Source: Macrosoma leucophasiata
Taxonomy: Eukaryota > Arthropoda > Insecta > Lepidoptera > Hedylidae
DNA: 64,000 nucleotides
Direction: 5' to 3'
Assembly (NCBI GenBank): GCA_036365455.1
Contig: JAWQUS010000023.1
Location: 6,572,001 to 6,636,000, forward strand
Made by a program: the position numbers and the translations under genes. The notes below the pieces were generated by a model. That model was not told the DNA's origin, ran no database searches, and saw nothing but the letters and a program-made list of their open reading frames with translations. This document shows positions 11,178-21,034 of this stretch, in pieces. The first letter of the stretch is position 1. Each line of letters opens with the position of its first letter.

Positions 11178-14100
11178 CTAAAGTCTAAAGTAAAATGAAG
11201 AGTGAAATTCAGGTATTCGAGACAAAATTAACTTAAACTCGCTCATGCCAATGCTACCGCTGTTGTCCAATTTCATTTCATTTAATATCTGAAAAAATAA
11301 AAACAATCATTTACATGCATACTATTACATACCTACTGCCGAACTGGAAGTTCTACTCCTCCTTTGAGTCGTGTTGGATAAATGAAACACCAGTGTGGGC
11401 AAGTGGAACACCGAAATATCTCATAAATACCACAATGTCTCCTAAACTACAGCAAATAACTTAAAGTATAGCCAGAGAATATGTACAGAGACCAAAAAAA
11501 ATTAGTGAAATGTATTAGAGAAACATAGACGAAACGCGTTAATAATAGAGCATTATTCCTTTAATTAAGTAGAGAAGTAAGAAAACATTATAAAATTAAA
11601 AGGAAAAATAAATGACAGATATGAGGTCGGGAAGGAATGACGGGGATAGAATACCGACAATTTAGACATAAAATTTAACTTTTTTGATAAAACAGTTCCT
11701 TTTATTTTATTACATTTTCTTACTTTTGTAACACGTTTCTGCCTGTTCTTTTTTCATATTGGTGTACAATAAACAATATTGTTTATTGTTGTTGTTCAAT
11801 GAAAAATGCGCTAGTTACTCCATGACGATGTTAAAAAATAACAGCTGCACTACGGTCTTGGGTTTATCTTAGAAAACTTGATGGAGATACCGAAGAGTGT
11901 TCAAGCTTAGAGTTAAGGGTGTAAGTTAATATATTTCCCAAACACAATCAGATCGAGTTAATCCAAAATCCGTCTTGGATTTTGGATTAACTACTAATAA
12001 ATTAGTAGAACAATACTAATAGATTAGTTACTAATAAAAATACCCACCACTTCAGCTATTTTCAGCTTGGACTCGTCATCGATGCAGTTTGTTCCAATTT
12101 GCGATCCACATGTCAGCCTGTCTATTATTCCAACAATATCCTTGGCTAATATCTGGTTGTCCTCATTCAGATCTGTAAAAAACTAAACTCAATGAAGGTT
12201 ATAGTAGGAGCAGTGGCCCGCACCGGGTGCCACCCGTGTTTGGGGGTGACACCCTCTCCAGTGATCAATGGTTAGCGGTTTAGACGTGCAAACGCAAAAG
12301 AATTGGGAGTAATTCCTCTTTTATTTATCTCATACGCCCCGTGTGTTCTCCATGTTAGCTACTCTACTGAGTAAGGTAGCCCAAGAGAAACTTAATTACT
12401 GGTGGTAGAGCTCCAGTCCCGGAGCTCGCGGGCGTAGGCACCACCGCATTACCTAATAAGATACTTGCCGCTAAATGGTATGGTGATGGGCATGGTGTTC
12501 AGCACTATCGTGTTCCGGTCAGGTGGCAATGTACGGCCTTGTAATTTCCGGCACAGATGCATAACACTTTAAGCCGTAGGAGTGTTAACGTATCTGCATT
12601 TTGAAATTTGTCTTGTTGTGGGTGTCTATAGGCTGCAGTCTTCACTTAACATCAATATGAACTGCATGCTTGTTTGCCACATCCATAACATTAAAAAATA
12701 TGGCTTTATAAGCGTCCGGTTGGGACCCAAATGAATAGGAAGGTAAATGATTTTTGACTTTGATATGGGGGACACCTCGCACCTTGTTGAGTGTCTCGAA
12801 TCTGAACTGAACTGTGTCGCGCCCTCAGGACAGCTGTTCAAATTTATTAGAAAGTCACCACCAGCTTACTTCACTTCCAAATACTAATATTTGGCTTACC
12901 AAATATCCGAAAAGCCCAAGCAGCTTTAATCTCCGTCGGACATTCGTAACTCATAGCTGAACACAAATCTACGAGGTCCTCGAATGAGAAACAGTCATCG
13001 TTCTGCGACGAAAATACGCGGAAAATGCGATCTTGGAAAGGATTATTCTGCAAAATTATGGATAAATGTGAATAATACCTACGTATAAACGTTAACTGCC
13101 TCAGTAGCCTAGTGGTAGCAGGCCACTACTACTACGCTGGAGGTCCTGGGTTCGATTCCCGGGTCGGGGGCCATCAGAGATAACGGTTTAAAATCCTTTA
13201 TCTCTGGTTCTATTGGGATTTTTCCATTTTCTGGAAGTTTCCCAGTACCTCGGAGTCTGGTAATGTGCCCGGCGATGGCAACAGGCTCGCCACCTGTTAC
13301 ATGGGCCAAAAACGTAACCGGCGAATCGTGGGTGTTTGCATGTATGCTTGAATGCATGCATATACCTACCGCTTCTGGGATTACAGGCGTGAAGTTACGT
13401 TTATTAAACAAATTTAATGTATCTTCACCCTAAGTCCCTTATGGAATAGGAAGAGAGTGTGGAGCGCCAGATATTGTCACACACCTCCCGTGCTTCTTCC
13501 ACATTCATCATTCTCTTCATACATGCACAACGATTCCTAAGACTTGACCCACTTTCAGACCCTCGACCTATTTAGGTCAGTCTTGGTCTTCCTGGGCCTT
13601 TCAACCATCCGCATTCGCATTGTATATCTGTTCAGTCAATCGTTTATTCGACATTCTTTCTACATGCCCGAACCATCGGAGCATGCATTTTTTCATTACA
13701 GCAATACTCACTCACTTCACTCACTTCACACAAAGCCTCTTTATTGCGTCTTCACTACGAACGCGATCGGTGAGCGACAGGGACCGCAGATCTTGCGCGA
13801 TGATGTATGTATGTATCTTCACGCCAGGTCCCTAACGGGGTAGGCATCCCTTGCGCGATGATCTCATCTCGAAATTTACTTTCATGCTCTTTCCTCCATA
13901 CCCAGCTCTCACTTTCGTATAATAGCGTTGGAGTAAGTACAGCCTTATGTATTGCTAGTCGAACCCGCTGGATGAGATGTTTTGATTGAACTCCCAGATT
14001 GAGGGAGGCTCGGTCCGGTATTCATACCAGGAGATCTGGTTTAGCAACCTAGTCTAAATAATTGTTTATACCTGTAAAACTGGAAACTTTGTAATTATAT

Positions 14101-14972
14101 TTTCTTTGGGGACTCTGTACATGAAATCGGCTTCTATCTTTTCAGGATTTATTGAGTGAAATTTTTTCATCAAACTGAAAACATGACATTTTAACAATTT
14201 TAGGTTTTCAACATTTTGTTTCACATTGGTACAAGCGGACAATTTAGGTACAATATTTCGCAGGATAAGCAGCGACGAGATGCTTTGCTATGCCCTCAGA
14301 TGTTGCTCAACTGTGGGCAATCTTTAATTTTGTCCAGCGGTAAACATCTTTCAGCTGAAATTATTGACTGAATATTTCATATAGGTCATTTCATACAAGC
14401 TTAAATCTTTATAATTTACAATAGGTATATTTACTAGCTTTTTGTTTAGACCATTTTTTTCTGGTTTCAGTGGATATAAATATAGCAATGCTACATTTTA
14501 AATTATTATTACATTACGATATTTCCATTTTTTTTAAACCACGCCTACGTAGACCTCGATGCACCTCGATTGAGTCTCCCTTGAACCCCAATTTGGGAAT
14601 CACTGTTTTAGGCTGGGTTGCACCACGACTTTTGTTAAAGTTATTGTAACATTTCACATCCTGCTCTAACTTTAACAGATTTCTTTAAGTCAGAAAAAGA
14701 TGTGTAATGTTACAATAGCTTTAACTTTAACAAAAGTCGTGGTGCAACCCAGGCTAAGTCTTTTCTTCGATGAATTTGTGTACGTACTTTCTCAAGTTAT
14801 ACAAATGACATGCGTATATACCTAGTTAATTTATTAATATTGATATTGGTATAAAAGTATAGATTAGGTAAGTTACTTACTACAAAATTTCGCCCTTATT
14901 TAAATAAGTTAAGGTCGTGTATTCCTGCATCAAATCTTCTGTAAGACCAGAATATGAATAAGATCCACCCAT
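11178..14972 (-). CDS. Calcium- and integrin-binding (CIB) family EF-hand protein, 5 exons
   Basis: Exons in transcript order: 14972-14881, 14174-14072, 13047-12900, 12172-12048, 11288-11178 (stop TAG). All junctions are GT...AG and phases agree, giving 192 aa; the family is usually 185-195. The start is supported by MGGSYSYSGL, which has the Gly2 of an N-myristoylation signal as in CIB1/2. Family landmarks follow in order: LTYLNKGEIL, then NPFQDRIFRVFS (CIB consensus NPFxxRI), FEDLVDLCSAMS, AFRIFDLNEDNQ (EF-hand 3) and MKLDNSGSIGMSEF (EF-hand 4), ending SRIPEFHSSFYFRL. Family members are small calcium sensors that bind membrane-protein tails such as integrin alpha subunits, and TMC channel complexes in the CIB2 branch. 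In EF-hand 4 the first loop position is Lys where Asp is usual, so that site may bind calcium poorly. EF-hand 3 keeps Asp at 1, 5 and 12. Which CIB paralogue this is cannot be decided here. A minus-strand AATAAA lies at 10932-10927. Confidence 0.93.
12398..12705 (+). repeat. SINE-B copy in a CIB intron
   Basis: Nearly full-length: ACTGGTGGTAGAGCTCCAGT, GCATTACCTAATAAGATACT, CACTATCGTGTTCCGGTCAG, ATTTCCGGCACAGATGCATA, ending TGCTTGTTTGCCACATCCAT plus A-run. Inserted between CIB exons 3 and 4. Confidence 0.85.
13088..13408 (+). repeat. SINE-A copy (tRNA-derived) in CIB intron 2
   Basis: tRNA-like head GCCTCAGTAGCCTAGTGGTA...GGTTCGATTCCCGGGT with A and B boxes. The body has CTATTGGGATTTTTCCATTT, CACCTGTTACATGGGCC and ACCGGCGAATCGTGGGTGTT, and the end is ATTACAGGCGTGAAGTTACG. 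Other copies: 35736-36006, 40849-41160, 56318-56583, 61890-62117, partial 38417-38512. Confidence 0.85.
13430..13982 (-). pseudogene. RTE-like LINE fragment in CIB intron 2, with self-insertion
   Basis: Read on the minus strand, it matches the fragment at 5575-5970 (..TLLYESESWVWRKEHESK..) and runs on to the family's 3' region. It is interrupted at 13805-13850 by a 46-bp copy of the family's own 3' terminus, flanked by TTGCGCGATGAT at 13793-13804 and 13851-13862. Confidence 0.8.
14608..14757. mobile_element. Palindromic 150-bp MITE
   Basis: TTAGGCTGGGTTGCACCACG at the left and its near-perfect complement (GTGGTGCAACCCAGGCTAA) at the right. The arms extend through ACTTTTGTTAAAGTTA, so the whole element can fold as a hairpin. 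Related copies: 55445-55685 and, split by a SINE-B, about 58930-59330. Confidence 0.75.
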
Positions 14973-15640
14973 GCCGATATTAAATATTTTCACAACAATC
15001 AAACGCTAAAATGAAACAAAGAGTTTATTTGCAAAATTTTATGAGATTGTTAATATGTATTTTATCTTATCTATAGGTAATGAGCGTTTATTGTATTCCG
15101 ATTAAAGATAGAGTTCAGTCGGGCATAAATTTTAACATAACTTATAAAAATTATCAATATAATGATAACTTGTCCAATCAATACGAGTTATCTCGACGTA
15201 TTTATTTACTTTCGCGCACATTTACCCAACCGAACACTAAATCAAAGCGAAAGTAACACATGAATGCATAAAAGGAAAGTTCCAGAAAATTGAAAATTCC
15301 CAAAAGCATCAGGTAAATCACCTTACACTTTTATCTCTAATACTCCCCGGGGTCGCACTACCAGTCTCCTACGGCAGTTAGATAAACATTTAGTAAAATA
15401 ACAAAAAAAATGAAAAATAATTTATTACTTATAGAATACACCCGAGATCAGACTCAGCAATAGTAACATATTTTATTATAAAGCTACTTACATAGTCGAA
15501 TTCACAGTTAAGAATTTTCAATTCAAATAAGCTAATCATATTATGACTATTTAAGAGTAGCTAATGAAAAAATCGTTATTAAAAATTTTGTCATGGCCGC
15601 ATTTCTGCCAATGCGGCAAAAGTAGGAGCGTTAAGAAGAT
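14973..15640. other. CIB upstream region
   Basis: The 5' side of the CIB gene; AT-rich. No TATA box or repeat boundary can be assigned with confidence. Confidence 0.4.
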
Positions 15641-15643
15641 TTA

Positions 15644-16530
15644 GTGTGCGTTCCACTAAGCGTTCACAACGATCAAAACGCTCCTTTAGTCGTTCCACAT
15701 GACGACCGCAGTCGTTGTGGTCGCGGCGTAAACGTCACTCATGACGTCATGAATAACGCTCACGCGAAGCTCACGACGACCCATCTAAAAAGGTGGGTCG
15801 AAGTGATCGTTGAGAAAATTAGCGGCATTTTCAAAAGTCAAAACATAAAAAATGGCGACCGTAAAGCTTACGTTATTTCATGCCGAAAAAGATATATTAG
15901 TAGAAGTGAATGTTTCTGCAGCGGATGCTCAACGTGCCTCCACAGGTAAATATAATTATGTAAAACAAGTTTAGAAAAATTAATTGTAGTTTATAATTAA
16001 TATACATGTATACATTTTTCCTTGATTGCCAATAATATAACCTAACTTAAGAAATGATAATTAACTTAGCCTTCTTTAAATTAGTTTTCTTATTGAAAAA
16101 ATTATTACATACGTTTAAAATTTCACTGATGAAAATTTTATATTTATTACAGACACAGCATTTGCGACACAACTTTTGAACAGAGCTTTAAATGAACAAC
16201 CCGGAACATCATCTGCTGATCGTGCTGATGAAAATTTTCAGTTTTCTGATGATGTCACGGATCATATTATCGATGAAGATTTTTTCAATATAAATCGATT
16301 TAAACGATAATTAATTAAGTTTATTTTCAAGGCTTACAGATTATAACCTAACCTCTTAAATCTTTTGCATTTTTTTTATTAACTCGCCATTTGTATTATT
16401 GACCTCTACGCTCAAAACGCTCTATAATCCATTCCACTTGAGTTTACGACAGTAACGCTCACAAGCAAGTGGAACGGGAAAAACTGCGGTCGTGAGCGTG
16501 ATCGTTGTGAACGCTTAGTGGAACGCACCC
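15644..16530. mobile_element. Harbinger-like DNA transposon, TTA target duplication
   Basis: 887 bp with 32-bp terminal inverted repeats (15644-15675 and 16499-16530; a single mismatch near the tip) that begin G(T/G)GTGCGTTCCACTAAGCG. TTA lies directly outside each end (15641-15643, 16531-16533). A 3-bp TWA duplication and a GGGTGCG tip fit PIF/Harbinger elements. No DDE nuclease is present, so the copy is not autonomous. It contains a two-exon reading frame (15852-16310). Confidence 0.82.
15852..16310 (+). CDS. Spliced 83-aa protein encoded within the Harbinger-like element
   Basis: Exon 1 is 15852-15945 (ATG in AAAAATGG context, donor ACAG|GTAAAT). Exon 2 is 16153-16310 (acceptor TTATTACAG, stop TAA). 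The frame is kept across the junction, giving 83 residues. It starts MATVKLTLFHAEKDILVEVN; exon 2 starts DTAFATQLLNRALNEQPG; the C-terminus is acidic (FQFSDDVTDHIIDEDFF) with a basic last stretch NRFKR. Position wholly between the terminal repeats shows it moves with the element. Autonomous Harbingers carry a second, Myb-like accessory gene, and this could be a shortened form of it, but I see no Myb helix signature. Whether it is expressed is unknown. Confidence 0.5.
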
Positions 16531-16719
16531 TTAATGACATTTCGCGTTAGAAAAAGTGGCAGCAGATTTACAGATGAGAGACTTTGCACTCAGCAATATT
16601 CAGTTACGTACTGGAGAAAACATAGATTAAAAAAAGATTAAATGGTCATGATATAAAATTAATATACACAAATATGACAAATAACCCGACATTTGTTCGA
16701 ATTCAACATTTTGACTGTA

Positions 16720-17183
16720 GGGGCTATATTTCACCGGGACACCATGGCGGCGCAACCAGTCGCTCCACCGCGGCACACCGCGGATACATCCATACAAACG
16801 CTTAATTTGGTCTGTATTACAGACATCAATCAGTGACGTGTATTGCATGTGCACCTGTGTGCGTAACACGTAAAGAATACCAAACGTCTCCCATAAGAGG
16901 GGAGGAGGTCGGGTGAGGCGGGAAAATCGGGCGGGTCGTCGAAGTGTCCATTCTATATTATTACATATTCTCTGACCGTGGTATCCGATCTGGCGGTAGA
17001 GTACAGCGCTATAGTAATTAGTGGTGGCGCAACCAGCGAGGTGCCACCGGAGTCGGAGCTCGTCGCGCCGCCAAATTAGTCGCGCAACCAGAAGGATACC
17101 AGAGTAACGCTCTATAGAGCTGTATACATTTTATTGGTGGCGGGGACTGGTTACGCCGCTGGCGTCCCGGCGAAATAGAGCCC
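16720..17183. mobile_element. DNA element with about 45-bp imperfect inverted ends, nested insertion
   Basis: The left end GGGGCTATATTTCACCGGGA pairs with the right end (complement GGGCTCTATTTCGCCGGGAC), and pairing continues through GGCG(C/T)AACCAGTC. Target duplication not clear. Interrupted by the 200-bp element at 16774-16973. Confidence 0.6.
16774..16973. mobile_element. Nested 200-bp element without inverted ends, copy 1
   Basis: Begins CACACCGCGG, ends ATTACATATTCTCT. Flanks are CACCGCGG (16766-16773) and GACCGTGG (16974-16981), 6/8. Co-linear with 57553-57764, which has perfect 8-bp flanks. Confidence 0.6.
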
Positions 17184-17189
17184 TTAATC

Positions 17190-18550
17190 TGTACATAATA
17201 ATATGGTAGATCATAATAATATAAGCATTACGGCCAAATAAAACTATCAGTTTTTACAAAGAATCATGGCAAGTTCCATACATTGTTTCGTACAGAAAAA
17301 ATGGTAAAATATTATCTAGGGACCTTAAAGAACATTAGGTACCTGGTATTTAAAATATTTAAAAAAAAGGAATAAAAATGGTCTTTCCTTACAACAGTAG
17401 AAGCACTCAATACTAAACTTAAAATTTTTAGCTTTTTATTCCGGAGCAAGCAAGGCGTACCGCAGTGCGGTGACACATACCGGCCAAAGCGGCGATGAGG
17501 ACCGCCACCGGTAACACCGGGCCCGATACGGCGGGTCAAGGAGTAGGGAGTGCCAAATAGGCAGGTGGGGATATCTGGCTCTATTACTAAATAATATATT
17601 CCGGAGAATTAAACATATTTTAAATAGGTATCAGTAAATACTCTTTTGGTTCCCTACATAATAATTATCTCAAAGCTGTTTTACCTTATACCATTTTTTT
17701 TTTCTGCAGATATCTTACCATGATCCTTTCAATATTTAAAAATAATATCATCAATGAAACACATTGTCACTACACACGCATCAAACCGTCAGCCTATACA
17801 CGACACGATCTCTTGAAAAGGTAATAAGGTCTACATTTGCATTTTTAGTACTTGACCTATCTCTGCACGCACTACGAAAAATATTATAATTGCACATACC
17901 TACACAAACCAACTTAAACGAGACACAACTCGTGTAAACATCAAACCAATACATGCATAAATAATAATCCGACTGTCATAGCCATTGACAAATTGACAAA
18001 TAATATTAACTAGGTATAGACAGGAAAAAAATTATAAAATATTAAATATAACAACGTCCCTAAAATGTAGCATACATTTCGCACACACTTAATAAACATG
18101 TATTAAATTATAGGTCGCGCAAATTTTAAATGTATATGGAAGTTAATTACAAGTCGCTGCGAAGAAATACCAACCGACGACTATAGCAAAAGTTGCACCA
18201 TCCCCAATCGCATATTATTATGTCTTATGTCCTCCACAACGTCTTCAGGCCTGCGCAGACGAAGGACTTTTGTCCCTAGAGAACAAAAATTCTCAAAAGA
18301 CTTTTCGGAGTATATTTAGTCCTTTGTATGCGTTATTCCATACAGTTTGTAAGAGATCTATGATGGATAAAAAAGTACCCCGGGGTGAGTAGGTACCCAG
18401 TCTACGCAGGCCTTTAAACTGAGGTTCGGCCCCACAGAGGGCTCCCTTATGTACATTTATATAGGCCTTTCCGCTCGCCGATTGATCGGTGAAGTAGAAT
18501 ATTGCCGTCACGAGACGAGCTGCCTATGTAGTCCATTTAAAAAAAAAGCT
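17190..18550. other. Gene-free stretch with a GC-rich LINE-like 3' piece
   Basis: About 17400-17545 on the minus strand is GC-rich, then has GGAATAAAAAGC, resembling a truncated LINE 3' region. The rest is AT-rich. Around 18230-18420 the CTGCGCAGACG / CTACGCAGGCC motifs suggest a decayed repeat. No gene recognised. Confidence 0.4.
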
Positions 18551-18554
18551 TTGA

Positions 18555-18720
18555 AGAGCTGTTTTATGTTATAGAACGGAAACGCTAAAGAGGATATGTG
18601 GCAGCAGTTCTCTTTTGTCTGACCAACATTGAAACTTGCTGTCTACCTCGTCTGTGTGTTCGTCGAGCTAAGAGACTGGTGCAATTTACTCAGGCAACTT
18701 CGTTCAGTGGCAAGTCTTGC
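18555..18720 (+). repeat. Repeat family shared with 7800-7980
   Basis: Co-linear with 7800-7980 over AGAACGGAAAC, ATGTGGCAGCAGT and CCAACATTGAAACTTGCT. Confidence 0.5.
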
Positions 18721-20229
18721 GCGTAATGAACCACACTCAACAAATGCAAATGCTTACAACAATTTCATACTAAAAGTCAAAGATTTTAGAAGAATTAGAT
18801 TGACAATACGCACCGACCGCTGAGCGTTTGTTTCGATTCGCAGACGGTCAGTTGACCGTTCGATTTGTCATTATTTAAGTTAAACATTATTATTACATCG
18901 TCCGTTTCAAACATTATCATGTTAAAACAGGAAGTATTTCCAGCTAAATAATTTACACGTAATACGGCGGTCATCTCTATTTTGTAGTATAATCACGTCT
19001 TTATACTCGTGTACAAACTACTGTACTACGACCAAACAGTAATAAGGTGAATTCGGGTGTGTTTGCCGCTTAATTGGTGTATATTTTCGCGCCACGATAG
19101 GCTCCACCCATTTACAATGGTTGATGTAGTTTTCATCCAATAGCATGTGTATTGTCAACTCTAACTCTTCTAAAATCTTTGCTAAAAGTTATGTTAGATT
19201 CATAGATTCATATAGTCACAAGTAGAAAATCTGTCCTAATACTCCTAAATGTACAGTTACATCTACATCACCCGCTATATTACTGAGCGAGATTACTGAA
19301 AAATCGAACTGCGAGTCGTACTTTTGAGACATACGTGGTGATTCACTAGATAAATTTTATTATATCTATTATATTTTATTTACAAGCAATATTAGAATCA
19401 GGGACCTAATTATGCTAACCTTATTATCTTGCCCTTACATAGTGCGCGCGTATTGGTTAAAACAAGATAGCGGAGCGGATCAATCGCGATCCAATTAAAA
19501 TTACGTCTAGTAAAGTCAGCAGAATTAGGCCCCATTACAATGATCAGCAAATTTCTTAACAATAGGTACATTTTTTATCTATCTCCTTTAACTCCATAAA
19601 GCTACTATGCTAAGCAAGAGTAGACATATGCCGATCTTATCCAAATCCGATCTAATCCAAAATCAATCAATTAGGGCTTTTATTACCACCACATAAGACG
19701 CCCATGTGGTTAATTGCCAAGCGACAGAACTTCGCCGATAATACCTGCACATGTACAAACCGAAAACTTTAAGTCACTGTACTAGTGTTAAATATAACAA
19801 AATGATCATCAATTTTTGGTAAATGTTTAGTCAAATAATGAAAATGAGTTGACAATTTAAAATGTGACACTTAATCCTATTCATCAGTCATCTGCAATAA
19901 CAAAATAAAACTATGCAAAAGAAAATGATCAACAGAACGGAAGCACTTATGAACCAAACTAAAATTGCTATACTAAATCAAGGACTGGATAATCAGATTC
20001 AGTTCTATCAGATATCAGATTCAAAAACTAACCAATAGATTAATCAAAACCCTTTGTTTTGATTAATCTATATCCAGTAAATGATGGGTTAATCTTTAAA
20101 ATATTGCTGATTAATTAATTGTATAAAAGACAGTAGAGAAGTAGCATCTGCTAGATAGCCAGACTAGATGTTAAAATATTTATCTAGGCAAAACCAAAAT
20201 AGTCATGGACTTGTGTCAAGTTACTATTT
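18721..20229. other. Gene-free stretch
   Basis: No coding sequence or clean element. At 19480 lies CAATCGCGATCCAATTA, repeated as CAATCGCGATCCAATGA at 21684 beside the decayed exon copy, a short shared repeat. Confidence 0.4.
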
Positions 20230-20392
20230 AGTTCGGCCCTTTTCCGACACAGAGGCATAACACCTTACGCCTCAGAAGTGGTAACGCATCTACATTTTGA
20301 CCTCTGGTCTTTGTGTGGGTATCTATAGTCATCACTTGACATCAAAGTGAACTGCATGCTTGTATGCCACTTTCATTACATAAAAAAAAGAA
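20230..20392 (+). repeat. SINE-B copy, 5'-truncated
   Basis: Starts inside the family at CGGCCCTTTTCCGACACAGA and ends TGCTTGTATGCCACTTTCAT plus A-run. Confidence 0.8.
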
Positions 20393-21034
20393 CAATACTC
20401 ATAACTGCTAAACGTTCTCTTCCGACCAACGCAAACTCTACTTTTTAAGCCTTGAAGCAATGCGCGCGGTGTGTTAGAGCGAGACAGTTATTACATGGTC
20501 AATTTTGATTGTAAGGCGTCCAATAGACGATAGGCTTTGCTGTCAGTTTTGTTACAGTCACGGCTGTGATTGACGGATAACCAACCATGTAATGCCATGT
20601 GAATTGGTGATTGATGGTTGCATGAAGTATTTTAAAATGTAAAATTATTCTATTCAACAAACATCAGTCGAACATCAATCATGACTGATGGAACTGAATG
20701 ACGCCGGCATGAGTGTGTAATGGACTCCTAATTCCCAAATAAATCATGATCTACGTCTATCAGAATCTTCCGTTTTACTTGCGCAAATTTAGATCTGTGG
20801 CTTCCAACCATCCTCGGTTAGAAAGATCGAGAAGTTAATATTTTTATGTTGACTGACCATGTAATAACCGCCTAAGTATAAGTCAGTGAGTTTAAATTTT
20901 GCGAAAAAAAATATATTATCTGCAATAAATAAATTTAAACCTAAATTACCGTCAATAGATAGAACGTATAAAAACTTAATTGGTTGCAAAGCACGTCACT
21001 TTATCAAAGTCACCAATGGATACACTAAAGCACT
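20393..21034. other. 3' flank of the 941-aa gene
   Basis: AT-rich and without recognisable repeats; presumably holds the 3' UTR of the minus-strand gene whose stop is at 21035. No obvious AATAAA close to the stop on the minus strand. Confidence 0.4.

Noticed and set aside
13088..13160. SINE-A head as a functional tRNA gene
   Set aside because: A and B boxes are present but it does not fold into a proper acceptor stem, and it recurs with the same 300-bp body at several other places.
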